DNA of 64,000 nt from Beroe ovata. Lineage: Eukaryota > Ctenophora > Nuda > Beroida > Beroidae. Location: the NCBI GenBank assembly GCA_946803715.1, contig CAMPET010000002.1:703526-767525 (forward strand), written 5' to 3'. Below the pieces are notes generated by a model that ran no database searches, was not told where the DNA came from, and worked only from the letters and a program-made list of their open reading frames with translations. Positions 1-9,673 of the stretch are shown here, one piece after another. Made by a program: the position numbers and the translations under genes. Positions within the stretch are counted from its first letter, which is position 1, and each line of letters starts with the position of its first letter.

Positions 1-138
1 GAAGTACGATGCAACACACACAAGCGATGTAGGAACAGCGAGCAGTGTAGAGAGGATAAAGCAAAACTGTTGAATGATGCTCAAGAGCTGAGAGAAAATT
101 TCAACCGGATCGACGCTGACGAGTATATGACTAGATAA
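1..138 (+). CDS. 3' end of an unidentified gene (partial)
   Basis: Frame 1 is open from the first base to a TAA at 136-138 and gives 45 residues. They are rich in charged amino acids and include three cysteines and a histidine near the start (CNTHKRCRNSEQC), which could be the tail of a zinc-binding module. The end is helical-looking and charged. I do not recognise the family. The stop lies only 78 bp before the next start codon on the same strand. An alternative reading is that this is a 5'-UTR exon of the next gene, with a donor at about 140 (GTGTAA) and the acceptor at 202-203. Confidence 0.35.
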   Translation, partial: EVRCNTHKRCRNSEQCREDKAKLLNDAQELRENFNRIDADEYMTR

Positions 139-216
139 GTGTAAAATTGTCCATGATTTTTTTCATCGTATCCGCTAATTCAATTGACGCATTTTTAATC
201 CAGATACACTCGAAAG

Positions 217-2641
217 ATGGATGCAATTCTTAATGATCTGGGGAGAATTGAAATTTCTGATGACGAAAATGAAGATGAAGCTCCAAAATCAAAACGGCTC
301 AAGGAACAAGCTTTGAAGTTTGAAAAAGCGTTTTTGAGTTCACTAGAAAAAGATCATGGTGTTGTCTCAAATGATTTGATTACAGACAAGGGTATGATTG
401 AAGATGATGAACAAACAGATGATGTCGCTTTGTCTGATTCTGGAGGTGCTGAGGCGATTACTCCAAGTTTTGATGAACCTGTATTCAAGCCCCAAGGAAA
501 CGATGAGGGCGCAACGCGGGGACAATTAGATGATTTCGATTTTCTGGGAACGCTGGATGACAGTTATCTACTGAGTTTGTTTAATGATGATGATAAGGCC
601 CACTCCACCGATCCATTAATTGATGGTCATGAAGGTTCCCAGGGTCAACTTTGCGCCTCTGGTGACTCAGATGCCACAGCCACGACGAGAAGATCAAATC
701 CGCCTCGAATTGCAAAGATTGGTGTGGAATACAGTGAAATAGACGACGACTTCGATGATATCGACTCTTTTTGTAAGTGACTTCATGTTGTACCATTTCT
801 CATCCCATCTGGAATAATATGCTGGCTTTAATATTCTCATTTTTCACATTTTTCCATATCTTGATTCCTACAATTTTTATGTCTAACAATTTTATCCCCT
901 CCGGCCTTGCTAGATTGCTGGAAGTGTGAAATCATCGTGACAAATACATGTGATTTACACGGACCTCTGTTACCATGTACGGAGCTTGTTACGAACAGAG
1001 GAACAAAGAACCCCGACAAGTTCCCAACTCCAAGTTTTGTTGAAATAAGGGAATCTGGAATTCCTGGTGCGGGTAAAGGTGTCTTTGCTACAAAGTTTAT
1101 ACGACCTGGACAAATCATCGGTGGGTGAAAATTCGATGATAAAGTCAAATTGGAATTGCATTTATTGAAACCACATTTGAAGATTGCAAACATCATTCGA
1201 AGTTTACAAAATTGTTACAAAAAAGATAATGTTGTAGGTATGCCCACTGTTTTGTGCGGACCGGTTGTAAAGGCTCTTCATTTCTTGTTACAGGAGAATA
1301 TAAGGGGAAGAAAGTGACGGAAAAAGAATACAAAAAACTGGAGAAAGCAGAAAAAGAGTCCGGATACGCCTGGAAAACTTACACACGAGACGGTCAACCG
1401 TTATACATTGACGGAGCCAATTACCATAGCAGCAATTGGCTCAGATTTGTCAACTGTGCACGGGGGAAGTGTGAGGAAAATGTCATGGTTCGAACTGCTC
1501 AAGGTTAATGTTCAAAATATTTATTGAATGTTTTTTTCCAGATTTCTTCAATTATTATATATATTCATTTTCATTGTTTTTTTTTCGTCAATTATCGTAC
1601 TGACTATTGCCTTTTCAAGGGTTACAACTTTTCCAGGCAAAGTTGAATATTATACATTCAAGCCCGTTGCTATAGGAACCGAGCTCCTGGTGTATTATGG
1701 AAACGAATACTTTTCCGAGTTGGGTTATTTGATTGATGATAAGGAACCGGAATTAGGTAGGGAATGAACTTGATTCATTCAATGATGGTTGATTCATTCA
1801 ATGATGATTTGACAAATCATCATGACACACAGTTGACAATTCTCTACCATTAGGAAAGTTTCACTGTCAGAAGTGCTACAAGCTCTTCAATACAGACACT
1901 GAGTTTCAGCACCACAAGTGTGGTACTAAACGACAATGGGATCCTAACAATGAGAAGAAGTTCAAGTGTGATGTGTGTGGGAAATTGTTCGGTAATTCAG
2001 CGAACCTGCGTCAACACATCAGAACAGTGCACGAGAAGATAAAGCGACTGTCTTGTCCCTATTGCCACTACCGCACTGATTACTCTGCTAACATGAATAG
2101 GCACATGGCTACCCATTCCGGAGAGAAGATGTTCAGGTGCACACACTGTGACTATGCTGGTACAAGTAAGCGAAATCTCACTGTTCATATCAACACACAT
2201 CACACAAACAAAGTTTACCGGTGCCGATACAAAACGTGCGGTGAAAAGAGAGGATCACAGGAGGAACTGTACGAGCACATCAGATCAGACCACCCTGTGC
2301 AGCGGTATCAGTGTGATACTTGCCCGATGTCGTTCAGTCAGTTACACTATATCACTAGACACAAGTTAACACACAACAGAGAGAACTCACCTCACATCTG
2401 TCAGTACTGTAATAAGCGATTTACAGAGCAGCAGTATTTAACAAGACACTACCGCACTCACACTGGTGATGAACCTTATCAGTGTAACATCTGTCTGAGG
2501 AAGTTCAATCAAGCGAGTAATTTGAACATGCACATGTACATACACACTGGTGAAAAACCTCACTCATGTTCTTACTGTGGTAAAAATTTTACACGGAATG
2601 GAAATAGATCAATGCACGAGATGACCTGTAAATACAAATAA
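217..2641 (+). CDS. PRDM9-like histone methyltransferase, PR/SET domain plus nine zinc fingers
   Basis: Five exons, 217-772, 914-1120, 1294-1503, 1637-1756 and 1854-2641, join in phase to 626 residues. Residues 1-185 are acidic and low in order, ending in an acidic stretch like the one that precedes the PRDM9 zinc knuckle. A CxxC knuckle (YCWKCEIIV) starts at about 186. The PR/SET domain (about 215-360) carries SGIPGAGKGVF, NWLRFVNCAR and LLVYYGNEY, the last matching the tyrosine-bearing end of the PRDM9 active site. A C2HC finger follows at once, then eight more finger units to the C-terminus. The family methylates histone H3 at K4/K36 and binds DNA in the nucleus. No KRAB or SSXRD region is visible, and the fingers are diverged, not near-identical repeats. 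This could equally be called a PRDM7/9/11-group gene. An acceptor-like CAG at 201-203 lies 13 nt before the ATG. Confidence 0.9.
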
Positions 2642-3072
2642 AGTGATTTTGATTTTAACAGCTAGATATTACATTGTGATGGAGAATATAGAGTTGAACA
2701 AGACTACTACTTCCCGCTTTGACATGTATGCTCTGTCACTTCACATTCATTTTCGTACAATTTCCTGTAATCTAGCTGCTTTTGATATCATTCACTATTC
2801 ACCAACATCTTTACTGAATATTTTCTTAATTTGTGCAGGTTTGTACCATTATCTCAGAATTTTAGCGTCATTTCGGGATGGCGCGAGTTTATTTCAATGG
2901 AGCAATCTCTGGCAAATGAAGTCAGTATTCACCGTATCAGAAACGATTACACGCGCGCACGCTTACTTTTCGCGGTCTTTCGTTGGTTTAGATGTTATTA
3001 TCGATAATTTTGGTTTTTGATACCACCCATTACCCAGTCTACAAATATCATACTTTATTCAGTAACATAGCT
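2642..3072. other. Intergenic spacer
   Basis: AT-rich sequence after the PRDM9-like stop codon. The open frames in it lack codon structure or homology that I recognise. I see no gene here. Confidence 0.5.
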
Positions 3073-3650
3073 ATGGTTTGGAAAGTATGGCAAGGACTCC
3101 AGTACTTTGGAGGGAAGCCTGATGTCGAGATAATGAGGTTCAAACGCGTGATGGAAAACCATCAGATTACAGATAATGGCCAATCAAGGCGTGGACTTTG
3201 ACAAACCGTTACTCTACTGAACAGTGGAACAATGATCAGTTCAAAACAATGGTGACTGTAAGTCACCGTTAACACTCATATATCTTCTGCGGAATAAAAC
3301 GCATATTTCAATCAATGTGAAGGAAGGGTGACTAAAATTTCAAGTCACAAATCAGTTATATCTGCAATGATGTGCTTATTGTGCACTTTGTTACCACTAT
3401 CCCACCACTAACATATGATTATAGAGAAACTCCCTCGGCTCATTGAAAATAAGTGACCCCTTCCTGATCATTGATCATACTTCTATTGCTAATTCACTAA
3501 AGACTCCTACTTTTTCAGGTGAGGTATGAATCCGGTTTAGAAGAGTTAGAGGAGGAAGCTAAGTTTGATCCATGTGGAGAAGTCAATGGTCAAGACTCGA
3601 GTGAGGTGGAAACTCTCTTAAAGTTGGTTAATTTATGCCAGATGATCAGG
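3073..3650 (+). pseudogene. Coding-like exons of an unidentified gene with a frame break
   Basis: An acceptor-like TTTATTCAG lies 10 nt before ATG 3073. The frame (MVWKVWQGLQYFGGKPDVEI and on) stays open to a stop at 3199-3201. The following bases read well only in another frame (TNRYSTEQWNNDQFKTMVT), ending at a GTAAGT donor at 3258. A second piece, 3519-3650, starts after TTTTTCAG and ends before GTGTGT. It continues in phase with acidic, helical residues (ESGLEELEEEAKFDP, then QDSSEVETLLKLVNLCQMIR). The two frames cannot be joined through a GT-AG intron that I can see. It is therefore a decayed gene, a sequencing indel or a misread exon. I do not recognise the family. Confidence 0.3.
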
Positions 3651-4713
3651 GTGTGTGGATATCTATTCATTCGGTAATCACGGCGAGTTTGTCGCGATCA
3701 TGAACACTTATCTGAAAGCATCTCCAAAAACTCACTTTTTCATTTTCACGCATGTTTTGTGGGTTCCTAGCATGATTTTAGTGCTTTGAATGTCCAGAAA
3801 CAGTCCGGTCCGAGTGTTAATAAAGTGCTAAGGAAGTGCTCAAACCTTTGCACAGTTCACACGATGTTTTCCGGGAATTGTGTGACATATGTGTGACAAA
3901 TATGGGACTTGGGATAAGCGCCATGATAGAGATAATGTCATGGATCGGAAATGAATGTTTGTCGATGGGAATCATGTTTAGGAGATTTTTACCCCCTCAT
4001 CCCCCCTTCCCAGTTTCGAGTAATCATGGCTCGAACACGCCTCATCCCTCCCCCTAACCTCTTCTGATGGAAGGGCAAAGGGATATGATAGTATGATATG
4101 GAGTGTTCTCCGGTGGATAAAATGCTAAAGGGGGGGGGGGAATGACTTTGGACTTGCTCTGCTGTCTGTTAGTGTTCTGATCTCTAGGTCGAGTGGCAAC
4201 CTTGAATATTTTGATCCAGGAGTCGACAAACATGCCTGTAGGATGTTCACAGATTGGCTTACAATCGCCCTACAGGCTGCTTTCTGCTTTGATTTTAGAC
4301 ACTTTTTCAACCTTTGGACATGCCTAATCCTATGTATGTCGATTGATAACTACATTCCTAATAGTGGATTTTAACTGGGTTAATTTGGGAAAGCCGGGTC
4401 CAAGTATGAATACCTGGGAGTGTGACATTACATTTTCACTTTCAATGGTATATTGAAATGTTGTGCAAGTTGAGATGTGATAAATAATGGTGGGTATTGA
4501 ATTGAAATTCAATTCGAATTGAATTGTGAATTGAATTATATTTGAATATAGTGTGATAGCATTTGTTTTGTGGGTTGGAATAAGCCATGTATATCATGAT
4601 GTCTTATCTGACAGATAAATATATCAGTTGATCACTGATCAGTGATTTGTAATGTAAAATATAACTACTGTAACTATCATGTCATCGTTAATCGTTATTA
4701 TCATGTTATTGAT
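3651..4713. other. Intergenic spacer
   Basis: AT-rich, with a short poly-G run near 4132-4141. No conserved coding frame is visible. Confidence 0.4.
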
Positions 4714-4784
4714 TTGCCGGATGTTATCTGTCCACTATTTCTTGCGCGCAATTCAAGAAACAGTGGACAGATAACATCCGGCAA
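4714..4784. repeat. Family 1 hairpin element, near-perfect inverted repeat
   Basis: TTGCCGGATGTTATCTGTCC at the left edge is matched by its reverse complement at the right edge. The arms are about 32 bp with a tiny GCGC-containing loop. The flanks TTATTGATT and TTATTAATT are nearly identical, which hints at an 8-9 bp target-site duplication. No protein is encoded. Confidence 0.8.
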
Positions 4785-4860
4785 TTATTAATTGCCAGCT
4801 CATATCTGTTTTCTGCAGATATTGTCATGTCACGTTGCCCGGTTGCCAGGCGATCGTTCG

Positions 4861-4985
4861 TTGCCGGATGTTATCTGTCCACTGTTTCTTGCGCGCCGAA
4901 CAGTGGCCGAACAAGGCCTGTTTCGGCCTTCGATGAAGGCGCGCGCGCCGCGCGCAAGAAACAGTGGACAGATAACATCCGGCAA
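4861..4985. repeat. Family 1 hairpin element, longer copy
   Basis: Same termini as the copy at 4714, but the centre is expanded by a second inverted repeat made of AACAGGCC/GGCCTGTT-type and GCGCGCGCC blocks. The element folds end to end. It lies 18 bp from the next copy. Confidence 0.8.
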
Positions 4986-5003
4986 ATCGTTCGCCGATTC
5001 GCG

Positions 5004-5080
5004 TTGCCGGATGTTATCTGTCCACTGTTTCTTCATCGATGAAGGCGCGCAAGAAACAGTGGACAGATAACATCCGGCAA
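5004..5080. repeat. Family 1 hairpin element, third copy in the cluster
   Basis: TTGCCGGATGTTATCTGTCC to GGACAGATAACATCCGGCAA, with a central TTCATCGATGAA palindrome followed by GGCGCGC. The arms match the copies at 4714 and 4861 almost base for base. Confidence 0.8.
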
Positions 5081-5216
5081 GGTTCGCGTTGCAGTTGTCG
5101 ATCCGTGATTTGGCTGTGGATGCAAATGTTATATATTATATTGTTGTTTGTCAGATTTTATCTGACCTTTGTATGTTCCGCGCGCTGTGTGACCCAAATA
5201 CTCCGCGCGCGCTGCG

Positions 5217-5292
5217 TTGTCGATCGATGATAGACCCTGTCGAGAATTTCGTTTCGCGCGCGGCGCAAACTTATTCTCAGACAGGGTCTATG
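5217..5292. repeat. Family 3 element fragment
   Basis: Begins TTGTCGATCGATGATAGACC, the same terminus as the intact family 3 element at 58285-58388 read from its right end. An internal inverted repeat TAGACCCTGTC/GACAGGGTCTA closes a GCGC-rich loop. One N at 5294 follows. Confidence 0.55.
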
Positions 5293-5302
5293 GNAACATC
5301 GG

Positions 5303-5567
5303 TTGTAGGATTTTACCCTACCGTCGGTGCGCGCGATTTTCAATCCGCCCGGATAAAATCCCGCCAGGGATAAAACCCCGCCAGCAATTGTAGGATTTCA
5401 CCCTACCCTTGCTGGCGGGATTTTATCCCTGGCAAGGCAGGGGATTGAAAATCCGTCGGGGCGGGATTTGAAATACCGTCGGGGCGGATTGAAAATCGCG
5501 CGCACTGACGGTAGGGTAAAATCCTACAACGCCAGCAAGGGTAGGGTGAAATCGTGAAATCCTACAA
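5303..5567. repeat. Family 2 elements, nested or rearranged copies
   Basis: Starts TTGTAGGATTTTACCCTAC and ends with the inverse. Between them, blocks of the intact 89-bp element (58804-58892) recur in both orientations: CAATCCGCC, ATAAAATCCCGCCAG and GGGTAGGGTGAAAT. The pattern looks like two or three copies inserted into each other. Confidence 0.7.
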
Positions 5568-5682
5568 CAACATCGGGGGCTATCGAATCATTGACAGTTA
5601 TAACTGTATTATAATTGCTGGGTTACGCCAAATTGCTGATGCAAGCTGCGCCGCAAAGTTGATAATTAGATATGGTATATAA

Positions 5683-5746
5683 TTGTCAGATTTTATCTGA
5701 CCTCAGTTTCTTGCGCACGAGAAACAGGTCAGGTAACATCTGACAA
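5683..5746. repeat. Short hairpin element related to family 1
   Basis: TTGTCAGATTTTATCTGACC and GGTCAGGTAACATCTGACAA form imperfect 25-bp arms around CTTGCGCACGAG. The core TTTCTTGCGC is shared with family 1. Confidence 0.6.
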
Positions 5747-5785
5747 GTACTATATAATAAGTTCGCGCGAAACAAAACTTTCGAT

Positions 5786-5866
5786 TTGTCTGGCAATGCT
5801 AGACAGCTGATGCCAGCCGCCCGATCGCCAAACGAAATTCTCGACAGGGTCTATCTCGATCGACAA
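5786..5866. repeat. Family 3 element, second copy
   Basis: Starts TTGTCTGGCAATGCTAGAC and ends GGTCTATCTCGATCGACAA, matching both ends of the copy at 58285-58388. The flanks share CTTTCGA (ACTTTCGAT on the left, ACTTTCGAC on the right if the last A is shared). This fits a 9-bp target-site duplication with one change. Confidence 0.65.
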
Positions 5867-5904
5867 CTTTCGACAGGGCCGGGTTTTTATCTATCAGATT
5901 CATT

Positions 5905-6090
5905 AAATAAATAAATAAAAATTTTGATATACATCAACACTGGTTTCAATATATTCACTATATGATAATGGGTAGTGGACACCTTAGCAAAAGGTGGTGT
6001 TTTTCAGTGGCTAAGATTGTTTTGATGAAATTTTCTTGAAAAGTGTGATGGTTTATACCATAAAATCTTATCTTATCTTATCTTATTCAT
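5905..6090. repeat. Probable 3' tail of a non-LTR retroelement
   Basis: Contains GACACCTTAGCAAAAGGTGG, GTTTTTCAGTGGCTAAGATTG and TTTATACCATAAAATC, and ends in tandem ATCTT units. The same order of words recurs at 6605-6745, so this is a dispersed repeat. The repeated pentamer at the end is typical of CR1/L2-type LINE tails. Confidence 0.5.
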
Positions 6091-6487
6091 CGAAACGTGA
6101 GCTGGAGCTTCCAGCCATCATTAAAAGAAATTTACGTTCAGAAACAAACACACAAAAAACTGGAAACCCTTGAATATACCCCTTTAAAAAATCAGTATCA
6201 CAGATTGAAAAACTTCTTCCTAGGCAAAAACGGCCTTGCTTTTAAATATTCAACTTGCATCACCCTATTCTCCAAATAACTAGGGGTTTCTATCCTTGAA
6301 ACATCTTCTCGAGAAACATTCCAAAAGAAGGCATCTGAAAACAGCCCATTTCTCAAAGACTCGGATTTAATTTAATTGACCAGGATAAATTGAAAACACT
6401 CCAAATATAAGTACAAGACAGCGCTCACGTCAGGTCTTGTGGCAAGGGCATGACATCGCTGCGCCAAGCAATCGATAAATAATGATA

Positions 6488-6589
6488 TTGCCTGATATGG
6501 ATGTTATCTGTTCAGTGCCGACTCTGCTGTGTCTTACCTGCAGAGCTGGGCACATGCACAAGAAACAGTGAGCAGATAACATCCAGCAA
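6488..6589. repeat. Degenerate family 1 element
   Basis: TTGCCTGATATGGATGTTATCTG at the left and AGAAACAGTGAGCAGATAAC with ATCCAGCAA at the right are mutated versions of the family 1 ends. It is an older copy than those at 4.7-5.1 kb. Confidence 0.6.
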
Positions 6590-6604
6590 TGGTTATTGAT
6601 AAAT

Positions 6605-6745
6605 AAGTATGTATAAAATGATTAATATATGAATGGCAATAGACACCTAAGCAGAAAGTTGGGTTTTTTCAGTGGAAGAGATTGTATTGAATATTGTTTT
6701 GGGACGGTTTTATACCACAATTTTCTATTTTGTCTTATCATAGAC
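6605..6745. repeat. Second copy of the LINE-tail-like repeat
   Basis: ATGGCAATAGACACCTAAGC, TTTTTTCAGTGGAAGAGATTG and TTTATACCACAATTTTC follow the same order and spacing as the copy at 5905-6090, with many differences. Confidence 0.45.
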
Positions 6746-7107
6746 CCCAATGAGATTGCAATTGAAAGGTTTTTCCCTACTGTCGGCATCTTGCCTGAGA
6801 TAATATCCGAACCTGCCAGTTAGGCGTAACAGGTTGGGTCATGTAACGTGGGAACATAATAGTCTATTACAGTCCCGACTTTGCCACTCGTACTTGTACC
6901 AAATTCATTGCGCCTTTTTTTGAAAATTCTTTTTTTTGTCTCTTTTTCGGTGAAACTCACATGAATCGATGTTTCTTAAGGCACTGATTATGAATCACCC
7001 CATTTGATGAAGGTTAAAAAGTGCTTCCCTAGCAAGTTATGGGAGAAAAACTGATTTGGTCATATTGTGACGAGACATTTTCCACTTGATTGCATTTTAA
7101 ACCCTCA

Positions 7108-7176
7108 GGTTAGGGTTTGGGTCAGGGTTAGGGTTTGGAGGTATCCTGCGGGTTAGGGTTAGGGTTAGGGTTTTGA
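7108..7176 (+). repeat. Interstitial telomere-like (TTAGGG)n tract
   Basis: About eight TTAGGG-like hexamers, some degenerate (GTTTGGG, GTCAGGG). A clean run of three to four units lies at 7151-7172. TTAGGG is the usual animal telomere repeat. Confidence 0.7.
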
Positions 7177-7980
7177 ATGGGTCAGGAAACCAAATAAACA
7201 TAAGTCACCTGAAAAAATAAGGGTGATGGATGTAAGGAGAGCACGGCTTCACAGCACACATCAACGTTTGGGCCGGAGCATCAAGCAAATATCTTGGCAG
7301 TTGTAGGATATGGGTGATGTAGGGTACCCCAATGATCTGCAGTCTTACCTCTGTGTGTGCTGTGCAATCTTTGATGAAATACTCAGTGGTTTCCAGGACT
7401 CAACCGGGGAAGCAATTTTTGGCCAAACTAGGAAGCCAAATTGGGCCGGAGGGTCATTAATTATTATGTTTATATGAGAAGACTGCCATGTGTGATGACA
7501 CAATTCAGTCTTATTTTGACAGCATTATATTTTTTATCAAGCATGACAGCAATATGCTTGTTTTGACTTGTCTTCATTTAAACCTCAGCCCTGGCCCCAG
7601 CAACACTTAAAATTTCAGCTGCGGCCGGGGAGAATAGGCAAAATTTTGGCCGGATTAGGTCTGTGGCCAGAGTTTCGAGATTCAATTCTGTGGGGGACCA
7701 GGTCTTGGTCCCAGGATCCGCCTGGATTGCTATTCTTGGCTGGACCAGGGGCAGGGCAGCCATAAAAGCCCATTAAGCTTCAATAACAGTGTGGGGAAGA
7801 GCAGGGTTTTGAGGTTCCGGACTCTTCGACCTGTATTTTTCATGTCATCTGAAAAATCATATTTTCAACATTTTCACCGATTATCCAAAGGGTTATTTTA
7901 ATTGTAGTTCTATATCTGATAAAAACTTTAATCTGTCGCACTAATACTCATTAGAGACTTCTAATCTAGTTCTCGTATAA
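7177..7980. other. Spacer upstream of the PIP4P gene
   Basis: No convincing gene. An open frame at 7568-7765 and its antisense partner are not supported by splice sites or homology. Confidence 0.4.
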
Positions 7981-7992
7981 CAGGTAGGTGTC

Positions 7993-9626
7993 ATGTCACG
8001 GCACGGAGCTGATGACACAGAACCCCTCATTACTGCTGAATTCTCCACGGATAGTCCCAGAGTATCAGGATTCTATGACGAGTTGGAAAATAGTAGGGAC
8101 AAACCTGACATGGAGCCAAGTATGGACATGGCAGGAGGTGAAGGTCAACCAGGGGCCACAAGTTAGTACCTTCCATGACAGGGAGTTCAAGATACGTATC
8201 AAAATCACTGCAAGTAAACTTCGCCATCACGCTTGTGAAGCAAATTGCTAAGGAAACAATGAATTTCAGATTTCGATCAATTTTGTCTCTCATCGCAAAA
8301 TCAGTTTCCTGTATGTCAAAATACGACCCAAGCTGATCCTCGCCATCCACAGAAGTATACCATCCTCCCGATGTTGATGGGTCAGATGATCTAGCTGGAA
8401 ACTACATCACTTGTCAGATATGCCAGACTACGATTTCCATCAAGTCACTCCGAGGCAGGGTGGTCAAGTGTCCGCGTTGCCAAGAGGGAAACGTGAGTTG
8501 TGGTAATGTGGTGTCGAGGGAGGAAAATTCTGGAATTACAATTTTTCAGCAGTTTGTCTCAGAAACAGTCATACAGTCCCTATTTTAGCCAATCAAAGAA
8601 CCACCCCCTGGGAAAAAGTACATAAGATGCGCGTGTAACTGTCTACTGGTGTGTAATGCTACAGCACGTGCAGTAATATGCCCAAGGCAAGGGTGGTGAG
8701 TGACTCCCAGTTTAAAGAATCTCTGAGCTCACAATGAATCCCCACCCTCATTCCCGAATAGTCCCACTTCTCTAATCCCACTTTCTGTCACCACCGTAGT
8801 CACTACTCAGCTGGAACTTTAGTCTCCACTTTCACTCCCCCTCTCCTGCGCTCCCCTGCTCCCCCTCTCCCCACTCCTGTGCTCCCAGTTCCTCACTCCC
8901 CCACTCCCCACTTCCCTTCGTCCCAGTTCCTCACTCCCAGTACCACCACTACCAGTTCCTCACTCCCCCTCCCCCTACTAGGGTTTCCATTATCTACTCA
9001 AAATCTTTTATCTAGACAAATAGATAATTTTTTCGCCATTATCTAGATTATCTAGATAATCTAGATAAAATTTTGAATCGCAAGTTCAACTGAATAGGAC
9101 CATATTTCGACCTCTAACTTGGTATACTGGCTCATGAGAATGGTCTCCGATTGTTAACTGCAGCTGCTTGATATTTTCATCGAAGTTCATGGTCAAAAAG
9201 TGAAGTTTTGGGCAGTTGGNTTTCTCCTCTCCCGAAACCTCAGCTCGTAAAAGAGGACACAGAACCGACAATACCTTGTCCATCTTGTTTTGCAAACATA
9301 AAGGTTAGTACCCTGATAAGTGATATCCGATCAATCATTGTCTCTGGTTTTTAGCCTATAGTAGGCTACCAAAGTTTGATAGCCATACTTTTTTCGTGAC
9401 ATAATTCTACACAGGTGTGTGCGATAACGAACAAGCAATACTTCGCCTGTACGCGTTGTAAAACCAGGTACTTCCCAATGTGCAATGTCTGTCACTGTGT
9501 CACGGCAATGATGACCTGTGTCATAGTCATTACCACTGTAGCTCAATCTTCTCTTCCACACTTTTGTGACAGTTAGCGAAGCACAGGGGAATTCAATACT
9601 CTTATCTTATTCACAACATGAATGAA

Positions 9627-9673
<47 letters not shown>

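Noticed and set aside
7988-8251. 87-codon frame starting at a GTG upstream of the PIP4P ATG
   Set aside because: The PIP4P frame from ATG 7993 matches the family N-terminus and splices in phase; this frame does not.
9331-9561. 76-codon minus-strand frame
   Set aside because: It lies opposite the plus-strand PIP4P exon at 9415-9467 and has no family signal.
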